DNA of 64,000 nucleotides from Muraenolepis orangiensis (Eukaryota > Chordata > Actinopteri > Gadiformes > Muraenolepididae). This document shows positions 1-8,450 of this stretch, piece by piece. Made by a program: the position numbers and the translations under genes. Under the pieces are notes generated by a model. The model saw nothing but the letters and a program-made list of their open reading frames with translations. It was not told the DNA's origin and searched no databases. Each line of letters begins with the position of its first letter. Position 1 is the first letter of the stretch. The stretch spans positions 9,904,228 through 9,968,227 of the forward strand of contig CM051022.1 in assembly GCA_027704905.1 (NCBI GenBank), read 5' to 3'.

Positions 1-1393
1 TCAAAGATATAAGCTTAAACGGATGATTATATTGTATATGAGAATATTTCTGATATATGAGAATATGTGAGCGCTTTAAAGGATCCAGTCGTGTGTTGTA
101 CTGAAGGTTCTTTCCATTGTCTTGACTCTATTTTTTTTTTTAAATCGCACCAATGCAATATTAATATTGAAAATCTTTCGGTTATTTTATTGCAAATTGA
201 CCTCTGTCGAGATGTTACACCAGCCAATAGCAGCATCTTACAATATCGGTCCTTAAAAAGGTGATATTAAGCGTAATGATATATGCTTAGGGTGGGATAT
301 AGGCTATACATAAACGTTATTGGTATAGCACAATAACACAATAAAACATCTGGGCCCATGATAACGATTGTACGTAAACACATATTGTACACATATTACA
401 TATTGGACACCCTTCTGTATCTAATCGATGGATCGAATGTGTTAGCAGAGGCCTATATGGCGACACATGTTGACACGTGTTTGTACATAATACATATTTC
501 GTTCGATATATTGTATATATTGCGTTATATTGCACATTATGGTTGCTACAGGGGTTCGTAAAAAGAAAAGGGGCTCGAATTCATTCAACATTTGTAGGTA
601 GATTATAAAATGATATCCAATGATATTTTTGGATATTTATGAAAAGACCGTTATGTTATGGATAGTCCTATTTAGTCCTACGGATGAAGTCCATTTAGTT
701 AGACGTTTACATTAAACTGTGTGTGTCTGAATTTATAGCCTACTAAAATGTTGACGATTAAAACAAAAATGATTAAATGTTGTTTATTGATCGAGACAGT
801 TGTCATAAACACTTGTGTAGTAGGCCTGTCTGTGTTTTAATTTGTATTGTGTTTTTATTTGTGTTTACATAGCAGGTAAACAACTATGAAAATAACAGTC
901 AGAATAGTCGAATAATATTATTATTTCCACAATTATTGAAAATAGCCTGTATCTATGAGACTATGAGAAATTGTAGATTGTAGTTATTATTGATACGTTG
1001 TATTGTTTTTAATTTCGCTACAGAACATCACAATCCTGTCGTTATTATTTTTTGGCGATTGCATTAAAATATTGTTTAAAGAACATTTAAAAACACATCT
1101 AACACGGCTTTAGCCTCCATGTCGCCATTTAGTCGACCAAAAGGTAGAACATTGATCGAATGTTTAATAAAAACACCGGACCGTAATTCAAAGACCGTTG
1201 GTATACCGAGGACATTGCAACACACCCTATATCTGCAAGTCAAATTTAATATGTAACAATGGAATTACTATACGCTTATGCCTTATGAGTTTTCAAGATT
1301 GTTTTGTGACTATAAATATGTATTAAAGAAAAAACCTACAGCCGTGAACTAATGAGAATAAACCAATGAATGAATGGTGAACTGTGGTGTTTT

Positions 1394-1408
1394 GCTGCCA
1401 CCTACTGG
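1394..1408 (-). promoter_or_regulatory. CTCF-like binding motif
   Basis: The reverse complement reads CCAGTAGGTGGCAGC. It fits the vertebrate CTCF core as I recall it (CCASYAGRKGGCRS) at every position. Only the motif is visible. Occupancy and any insulator or loop-anchor role are inference. A similar site in the same orientation lies about 250 bp downstream. Confidence 0.4.
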
Positions 1409-1641
1409 TTGTCTCTAGGATAGGCCGGCTCTATACAACGGCGCTGAGCAGGCTGCCGACTTATGGGACTAAAATGAATCACCCACCATCATAAACCTAA
1501 TCATGTCTTAACATGTATTTGTGGGTTGTTTGTTTGTTATGGTAGTAACACACGCCCCTCTCGGCTTCGTAAAGGATACATGCAAATGTAGTTGACAGAA
1601 AAACCGCACAACCAACACATAAGACAATATCCGATCATATA

Positions 1642-1656
1642 GTGCCACCTACCGGT
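1642..1656 (-). promoter_or_regulatory. Second CTCF-like motif, one mismatch
   Basis: The reverse complement reads ACCGGTAGGTGGCAC. It matches the CTCF core with one mismatch (G for A at core position 3). It has the same orientation as the site at 1,394. Both could instead be pieces of a dispersed repeat that carries this motif. Confidence 0.25.
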
Positions 1657-2030
1657 AGTATCGAGAAGTGTGCGTTTTCCGAATGGTTCGTAAAAACAAA
1701 ACAATGTCACACCCATTTTAGCACATGTATATCCACATGTTACATTTGCTCTCTGAAAATAAAAAAAAAGCAGCAATAAAAAAAACAGATATATTTTCTA
1801 TAGACAGTGACACTGTGTATGAGGAATTATTTTGAGAATTATTTTTATTGTATCTTATGGTTCCACAGTGTCTGGAGTCTGTGCCTGTAGGCATTCTTGG
1901 GCAAGATGCCCAACTTCTATGAGGTCATGAATGGCATGCACCTAGAGCTAATCTAAGACAATAACATGCACACGGGCTTTCTCAGTCATTTAACATTCAG
2001 CATCTCTCAGTGACTTGTTTCGACCTGCAA

Positions 2031-2050
2031 GGGGGGGGGGGCGGGGGGGG
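2031..2050 (+). repeat. Poly-G tract (G11-C-G8)
   Basis: A run of eleven G, one C and eight G. It has G-quadruplex potential. Its exact length is unreliable because homopolymers of this size are hard to sequence. Confidence 0.8.
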
Positions 2051-2426
2051 TCAAGTGAATCCCGTAACAGAGATGACTTTTCAGAGTGGTTACAGGTTAC
2101 AGGTGTTTTGTCCGCACCAGTTTTCCCAGTGCAGTATCAAAGGTCTCTGTAGCAGACGGAGCTGCCACTAGCACAGTAACATGGCTTTTTGAGGGCTCCT
2201 CCTCTCCAGGACAAAGAAAACAGGGTGATGAGGAATCCGGTGTATTGTAAGAGTTTGAATCATTGTGAACAGAGCAGATAGTTCATGCTAGAGCTCTCTC
2301 TCCTCCTCCTCCTGGAGTGAGTGTGGTGGAGGCTGTTGTAAGAAAAATGACCCACAGGTGTGCAGCCTCCTCACCAGCCAATCAGTCCAACTTAGGCCAG
2401 GTGAGGCTGATTAAGCCAGCCACCAA

Positions 2427-2450
2427 ACACACACACACACACACACACAC
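2427..2450. repeat. (CA)n microsatellite
   Basis: Twelve perfect AC/CA units in non-coding sequence. Confidence 0.9.
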
Positions 2451-2524
2451 TCCACAGTCGCCAATCAGTCACATGTCTATAGTCATATGTATAGGAAACA
2501 GCTCCTAGCATTGATTATAGTCCT

Positions 2525-2541
2525 ATAATAATAATAATAAT
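2525..2541. repeat. (ATA)n microsatellite
   Basis: A short trinucleotide run of about five to six units. Confidence 0.75.
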
Positions 2542-3260
2542 ATGACCTTATTAATCACAGACGAGAGATTGCGAGACGATCACTGCAGAAGGTACACAAC
2601 ATGAAAAATCAATGCATTTCTCATTACATTTTTAAAAATAAGAACCTAAACATGAAAATCACCAAACAAATGTATGGAAAACACATCCATAATAGGCCCA
2701 TGCACACTATGAGTAGCAGAGATGTAAAAGCAAAAAAAGATATAAATAAAAAAGATTAAGCTACAGATGTATGTGGTGACTTATGTGTTAAACGTTTTAA
2801 GTCATTAATCCTTTAGTGTGCTCTCCATACAGAGCAGAACAGGTAAGTCCAGATCTGCAGCACGGCAGACTGAGACAAATTTGGCCACTTGTTTATCTGC
2901 TCACACATGGAGCTTATAACTCACCAGCGTTAACAGGTACTTTTGAGGGCAGCGACATGCAACATTTCTCAAGCAAAACTACAAGAACTGTAAGTGGCTG
3001 CAATAGACACCCTGTGTGTGTTTGATGTATAATGTGTCATTTAGGTTGCGTTCATTTGGATGGGAGACCATTTCTGGGCTACAGACTTCAAATCTGCGTT
3101 TAGGGTTTGTTTTGGTATAATATCACAGGTTTCACAGTAGACGTGGACACAAAGTCCATTTTGAGTGACTGTATATCTCCTTCCTTGATAAAGAATGGGG
3201 TTTTGTCTTGCCTTTTTGAAGGGGTTGGGTGTCAGTGTGTGTGATACATACATGTCCCCA

Positions 3261-3322
3261 TAAAGCCCTTTGAGAGACTGTTACCTGTGATGAAGGGCTA
3301 TGCAAATGAAATGGAGTTGACC
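3261..3322 (+). repeat. SINE/LINE-like 3' tail fragment
   Basis: The string has the pattern 'aaagccctttgagaga', then 'gtgatgaagggctatgcaaa', then 'tgaaatggagttgacc'. It resembles the common 3' tail of fish L2-type LINEs and their SINE partners (AAAGCGCTTTGAGA...GTGATGAAAAGCGCTATATAAATAAA...TTGA). This is recognised from memory of the family. Only the tail is evident. Confidence 0.45.
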
Positions 3323-3920
3323 TCACTTGCCTTCATCCTATTTGCACATTTATATTATGTATTCATTGGGATGCCATGCCATATGAGTGTTGTGCTCAAT
3401 ATTTGCTTTGTATCCAGCAATTTTCACATATCAAAACAAACCAGCTCCACTCTGCCCCAGAGCCAGAGTGGATGTGTTGGCACTTGAATGTTGACAGATT
3501 CACACACAGGGTATTTCAAAACAACTCTAGTTTATTCTTGGTGCAGCACAGCGCTAATAAGCTTTTCATTTTGGATTTAACCACTCGACCGTATATATCT
3601 CTCTCAGAAGATCGGTGGAGTTTTCATGCTTTTAAAGTTGTTGTTTTTTTTTTACCTTTAGGAGAAACTATTCTTGAGAATTTTTTTTCTACACACACAC
3701 TACAGGCTGTGAGTTAAATGGTCATGCATATCTAAGCAAGGTAAGGTCTTTGAGACTCTAAATACAGCGTTGTGATGAACTCTAACTCTCGATAATCTGG
3801 TTCATCCTTATATCTTTGTATCGCATAAGGGTTGACTAAGTAGACATTTACAATCGCTATTTCTGTTATGCAGGAATGGTCTGTGTCCATGTCCCATGCA
3901 AAGTCATTCAGGTTAAATGT

Positions 3921-3922
<2 letters not shown>

Positions 3923-3963
<41 letters not shown>
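3923..3963. repeat. (CA)n microsatellite
   Basis: About twenty perfect AC units. Confidence 0.9.
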
Positions 3964-3967
<4 letters not shown>

Positions 3968-4289
3968 TACATACTAAAGATAGACTTATAAATCACGACA
4001 TGGTGTTATTCTTAAAAGTACATTCTTGTTACTGTTACCTTACTTGTACCTTTATAACTTAATTCTGAAAAGGCTTCGCTATCCTGTTATTGAAAAATAA
4101 TGCAAATCCTTCGAAGGATATTGACCCATTTAGTGATGTCCTTATACCCACCCCCACACACACACACACCACCACCACCCTCCACATGCTGGCTATAGGG
4201 CCTGGCTCAGAAGACACAATCTTTGGCTGTAACTAGGCTGTCTAGTCACATCCTCAGCTCTACCTCTCTCTAATGGAATAAACCGAATA

Positions 4290-5240
4290 ATTAACAAGTA
4301 CGATTGACAACAAGAAGTATGCTTTGGGTGTTCTTATAGATCTGAAGAAAGCTTATGACACATGATATGTTGTTACATAAATTGGAAAGATATGGGGTTA
4401 GAGGGGTCGGGCTCACTTGGTTAAAAAGTTACATTGAAAACAGACTGGGTGGTAAGTCTACTCTGTCAGACATTCCATGTGGTGTGCCGCAAGGGTCACT
4501 TCTAGAACCAAAATGATTTATTGTGTACATGAATGACATGTGATGTTTCAAATACTTTGAAATATGTTATTTTTGCTGATGACAATCATGTTTTATGTAC
4601 AGGGCAGTACTTTCAGCAATTGTTGGAGGTTGTCTTGGCCGAATTGGGTAAGCTCAAGTTGTAGTTTGATGCAAATAAACTTTCATTAAACTCATTGAAA
4701 CTAATTCATGTTTATGGTAAACGTAATATACATTTGAATACACCTGGTTGAATGAGTGATTGATTGCGTTAAGCTAGAAAGAGTATATGAGAAACATTCA
4801 AGGCACATTCTAAACCATAAATCACTGCACACTGTATTGCACTCTCATTCTAGCATATCTGACTTGTTCTGCTGAAATGTGGGGAAACACCTACAAAAGC
4901 ACCCTACAGTCAATATGTATCATGCAAAAAAGAGCAATACGAATAGTGAATAATGTAGGATATCACAAACACAGAAACTGAAATTTTGAGATTTAGTGGA
5001 TTTCAAAACACATTCTGTATAAAGCAAGACATAATCTTCTTCCAAGTAATATCTAAACAATGTTTGAAGAAAGAGAAGGGGGGTACAACTTCAAAGGGAG
5101 ATGGAATTTCAAACAACAAATTGTACATACCACTCTGAAAAGCATGTTCATATTTGCTTGTGGGGTGAAGCTGTGGAATATATTACCTGATGAGATCAAA
5201 TAAAGTAAAAATGTTGCACAATTTTAAAAAGTAAAAAAAA
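4290..5240 (+). mobile_element. Degenerate LINE (non-LTR) reverse transcriptase fragment
   Basis: Read across frameshifts and stops, the plus strand gives the landmarks of a non-LTR retrotransposon reverse transcriptase in the right order. A 'LGVLIDLKKAYDT' block (RT motif A, D-x-x-K-A-Y/F-D) lies near 4,322-4,362. 'CGVPQGSL' (motif B) lies near 4,478-4,501. 'FADDN' (motif C, the catalytic FADD box) lies near 4,571-4,586. A 'LGKLKL.FDANKLSLN' segment follows near 4,645-4,690. The C-terminal 'YCAEMWGNTYKST' and 'CGVKLWNILPDEI' type blocks lie near 4,875-4,905 and 5,158-5,200. This order and wording are typical of fish L2/CR1/Rex-like elements; the clade is not resolved. Several stops and frame changes show it is dead. 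The 5' half (ORF1, endonuclease) is missing. Confidence 0.8.
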
Positions 5241-5516
5241 AAATATTCTTGAGAGGTAGAGATTGGATGGAATATAGTGTCATAAGTAAATTTTAATTGT
5301 AAGTCTTTCCGATAAATTTATTAGGAAATAGCAGGTTTATGCATTTGCAAGCTAGAAAGCTTCAACCTAAAACCCTTTCGGTCAGCCAAGTCTCTGTGTC
5401 GACTTTGTATATATTATCGTCTTGTACACGATTGCTGATCATTGAACGTATTCATCCATTCATTCTCTATCTCTCTATCCCTTTCTCTCTCTCTCTCTCT
5501 GTTCCACTGGAACCAG
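5241..5516 (+). other. Flank and polypyrimidine tract before exon 1
   Basis: AT-rich sequence passes into a CT-rich tract (about 5,461-5,500, mostly CT repeats) and ends in ...aaccAG at 5,515-5,516. This looks like a strong splice acceptor for the GC-rich coding sequence that follows. An in-frame ATG exists at 5,339, but its translation up to 5,516 is hydrophobic read-through of the CT tract and does not look like protein. A TATA-like string (tatatatta, near 5,407) is present without other promoter evidence. Confidence 0.5.
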
Positions 5517-6357
5517 GAGAGGGGGACACTCTGCTCCCTGCACCCGGCCAAGGCAGACCAACGGTAGGACGGGTCCCACTCGGCCGACTTCTGAGCGGTG
5601 GCTTCACCCTGCACTCCCTAAGCTGGGAGAAGGAGCAAGAGATGTTGGAGGGAGAAGAGCCGGAAGAAGCAGCGGTGGCAGAGGAGGGCGGGGAGGCGCT
5701 CGCAGCAGACGACTCAGAGTTGTTTGACCGAGTCACCGATCTATCCGTGTCGGGGATGAGCAACGGCGAGCCTCACGGTGGAACGGTTATCCCTCCCTCT
5801 CCGCATCCCGGTCCCCAGGCGGACAACCACCTGTCTTGCCTGTTCTCGGTTCCCTCCTCCCCGAAGGAGCTCCGACAGCAGCTCCGGAAGCAGCAGGTGG
5901 AGCTGGAGAGCATCGATCTCCTGCCGGGCACCGCCACCCTGCGCGGTGTGGTCCGGGTGGCCGACCTCTGCCACTGCAAGTCCGTGTACGTGCACGTCTC
6001 CTCTGACGCCTGGCGGAGCCACGTCGAGCTACCGGCGGTGTACGTCCCGGGCTCCAGCGATGGCGAGACAGACCGCTTCACCTTCCTCTACGCCTTCGTG
6101 CCCCCTGTCCAAGGCGAGGGGGGCACCAGGGTGGAGTTCTGCCTGCGCTACGAGTCGGAAGTGGGCACCTTCTGGGCCAACAACAGGGGGAAAAACTTTG
6201 TCTTGTTCTGTCACCAGAAGGCCCACGAAGTGGCAACTTCCCATGTGACAGAGCCGGCGGATTGTCAGCACCTACAGCCCCTACACAACCACACCGACGA
6301 CCAGGAAGGCCTCCAAGAGGAGGAGCAGGGGCAGAGGAGCTGCCTCCAAGCTAACAG
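5517..6357 (+). CDS. ppp1r3a-like: PPP1R3A-like glycogen-targeting PP1 subunit, exon 1 (CBM21 domain)
   Basis: This exon encodes the glycogen-binding part of a protein phosphatase 1 regulatory subunit 3. Such proteins bring PP1 to glycogen to activate glycogen synthase. After an acidic Glu/Ala-rich stretch comes a linker ending in SCLFSVPSSPKEL, then a complete CBM21 domain (about 5,867-6,220). It has an LES..LLPG..TLRG start, VRV...KSVYV, YVPGSSDGETDRFTF, VEFCLRYES and GTFWANNRGKNF, which is the W-x-N-N-x-G-x-N-aromatic signature. The DGETD and GTFW wording matches PPP1R3A rather than PPP1R3B/C/D/G. The expected PP1-docking RVxF motif appears as RVPL (5,570-5,581), followed by GGFTLHSLSWE, which fits the usual FGF.L.SVKEF. 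The exon ends at aacag|GTcagc in phase 2. The 5' end is uncertain: an acceptor at 5,516, the ATG at 5,339 and the ATG at 5,642 are all possible. The sequence is GC-rich, unlike its flanks. Confidence 0.85.
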
Positions 6358-6884
6358 GTCAGCGTGCCGGCAACACTGCTCGGGCACCACAATAAATGGC
6401 TAGGTGCTATTGAGCGTTACACTGTCCATCATCATTGTAGAAAAGACTCACTCAGAGTGTAGAAAGAAAGTAGATGTGTCTGAGATTTTAAAAGGAAGAG
6501 ATTGTGTGACTAACTTGACTTTCCTATAAATCAAGGTAAAGGTGTCTGACTAAAGTTGAAGCTAGATTTATACAAACCAATACCTCTATTCATCATAATG
6601 ACAAAGGTCAGGTCTCCGGATATGAGTGCAAATCAAGGATTGTCTCTATCGTTTCGTATTAAACGTTGTCCTTATTTGTTACTTAAAAACACAGTAATAA
6701 TAATGTCAGAGAAGGCTTTGAGCAGTCAGTAAATATGTCTGTTAACATTCCAATTGTTGTTTGTTACTCTGAAGGCATCTTTTAATTGACTGCCCCAGGC
6801 TGTTTCACACAGATGTAGCTATTAGTTGGTAGGAGTCATATGTTTAATGTATTCCATGTTTTTAATGGTTTCCTTTAACCACAG
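6358..6884 (+). other. Intron 1
   Basis: GT...AG intron between exons 1 and 2 (GTCAGC donor, tttcctttaaccacAG acceptor). It contains the stop codon that would end exon 1 if read through (6,401-6,403). No other feature is seen. Confidence 0.7.
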
Positions 6885-6940
6885 ACGGGTTGATGCAGAG
6901 GATGGAACTTTTGAGGTCACTGACAAGGCAACGACTACAG
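6885..6940 (+). CDS. ppp1r3a-like: PPP1R3A-like gene, exon 2 (56 nt)
   Basis: A 56-nt exon reads (R)[18 protein letters not shown](E). It follows a pyrimidine-rich acceptor (ending accacAG at 6,883-6,884) and is followed by a GTGTGTGTG donor that is itself the start of a microsatellite. It enters in phase 2, as exon 1 requires, and leaves in phase 1, as exon 3 requires. That phase match is the main support. The peptide is acidic with no motif I recognise; it lies just after the CBM21 domain. The small size and weak donor make skipping possible. Skipping would shift the frame into exon 3. Confidence 0.7.
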
Positions 6941-7100
<160 letters not shown>

Positions 7101-7245
7101 ATGCTTTTGTGCTCATGTTTGGGTGTGCAAGGTGTGAGAAAGGTAAATGTATTCAAATCTATTAAACAGCAAGTGTGTACAATATGCTAACATTTACTTT
7201 TATAAAGGAGTATTTATCCACTGGTGGCTGTCAATTGCAGTAGAA

Positions 7246-7573
7246 AGGTGCTACATGACCAGAGAACAGTTTGAACAACAGGCCTAGAGAACTGGTGCTT
7301 CATGACCAGAGAACAACAGTTTGAACAACAGCCATAGAGAACTGGTGCTTCATGACCAATGAACAACTGTTGGAACAACAGCCCTAGAGAACTGGTGCTA
7401 CATGACCAGAGAACAACAGTTGGAACAACAGCAATAGAGAACTGGTGCTACATAACCAGATAACTACAGTTGAACCAATAGCTCTAGATAAATGGTGCTA
7501 CATGACCAGAGAACAACAGTTGGAACAACAGCCCTAGAGAACTGGTGCTTCAGGACCAGAGAACAACAGTTGG
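7246..7573 (+). repeat. 50-bp minisatellite in intron 2
   Basis: About six and a half tandem copies of a 50-bp unit. The unit reads approximately actggtgct(t/a)catgaccaga, then gaacaacagt, then (t/g)tggaacaaca, then gccctagaga. Copies differ by several substitutions, and the first is about 3 bp shorter. It has no coding potential. Confidence 0.9.
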
Positions 7574-7704
7574 TCATTGGTTAATTATCATATACTACTC
7601 AAATTGTAATACAGCACAAAGCTGGTTGAAAACCGGCAAGGTATTCCTTTAATGCCAGACATGGGATTTGGGGATTTAGTGATTTGTGTCTTTTATATTT
7701 TCAG

Positions 7705-7790
7705 AAGTCGAAGTCCCACAAAAAGCCGAGGAGGCTGGCAGAAAGGAGGCGGACAGCGCGGAGACACGACTCCAAGACGGCAACCTTCTG
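7705..7790 (+). CDS. ppp1r3a-like: PPP1R3A-like gene, exon 3 (86 nt)
   Basis: The exon is bounded by a good acceptor (tatattttcAG, 7,703-7,704) and a strong donor (ctg|GTAAGG at 7,791). It starts in phase 1 and ends in phase 0, which fits exons 2 and 4. The peptide begins (E)VEVPQKAEEAGRKEADSAE and continues for nine more residues to LL. It is charged, Ala/Glu-rich and probably helical or disordered. No catalytic or binding motif is visible. Confidence 0.8.
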
Positions 7791-8450
7791 GTAAGGTTAA
7801 TCATACTCGATACAAATCCCTTTAAAAAAAACAAAAAAATAAATAAACTTCCAGAGCCAAATGTGATCCCGACGAACACCTTACGCATTAACATATAAAT
7901 GACATGCAAATGCAACAGTATAGTCTCACAGCTCTGCTACACCTCTGCCGGTGGGGTTTTCTTCTCTCCCTCTTCGCCCTTTATTTTTTATGAGTGAAAG
8001 TTAACTAGAATGCACAAATGAATATGCATACTGTTCCAGAACAAGAACCCCCCTCACCTTGCAACACATTGCTGACACATGAGAACATACCGTGCATTCT
8101 ATCCGACGGGTCATGTGCTTCCTATTAATACTGTTTTAAAACCTGTGACTTGCACGCTGCGATGACTGATGCAAAGCAAAGGAGGCGTGTTGGCCGGCGG
8201 TTGCAACAGTTACCGCCGGCTCTTGCGTCATTAAATTTCATGTCAGAGCAGGCTGGCTTCATAAACGCCCCTGTGAACTACACAGAGACTCAATAATTGG
8301 CGATGTAGTAGCACATGACTTAATCTGCTGAGGTTACATTTTTGTGAATTTTGCTTGGCAAAAGCTTAGCTTATCTCTCTTTGCTTGAGGAAACGGCTTG
8401 GCTTTGCTTTGACTTTTGGTCGTTGACCCTCCCTCATCCATTCTCGACAG
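7791..8450 (+). other. Intron 3
   Basis: GT...AG intron with a GTAAGG donor and a pyrimidine-rich acceptor (ccctcatccattctcgacAG at 8,449-8,450). No repeat or RNA gene is recognised. The middle (about 8,150-8,225) is moderately GC-rich. Confidence 0.75.

Larger units (their letters stand above)
1..2030. other. AT-rich intergenic sequence
   Basis: No coding region is supported. Reading frames are short, lack splice-site context and show no recognisable protein. The stretch is AT-rich with scattered A and T runs. Apart from two CTCF-like sites listed separately, I see nothing functional. A segment near 1,885-1,915 (a 'cttgggcaagatgcc'-like string) resembles fragments found in fish tRNA-derived SINEs, but it is too short and decayed to call. 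Confidence 0.6.
2051..4289. other. Non-coding upstream region with microsatellites
   Basis: No exon is supported. The stretch holds the microsatellites and the SINE/LINE-like tail listed separately, plus a short CA/CCA tract at about 4,155-4,189. Two sub-segments (about 2,550-2,800 and 3,330-3,920) show nothing recognisable. An upstream exon of the PPP1R3A-like gene could be hidden here, but I could not find one. Confidence 0.5.

Noticed and set aside
27..561. Short overlapping frames at the left edge
   Set aside because: AT-rich chance frames of 65-72 codons on both strands, with no homology or splice context.
1861..1960. tRNA-derived SINE
   Set aside because: Only a short 'cttgggcaaga' string is suggestive. 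No A and B boxes, tail or target-site duplication could be seen.
5339..5516. ATG at 5,339 as the start of the CBM21 protein
   Set aside because: The first 59 codons are translation of AT-rich flank and a CT tract that ends in a good splice acceptor. They do not resemble PPP1R3 N-termini. Kept only as a possibility.
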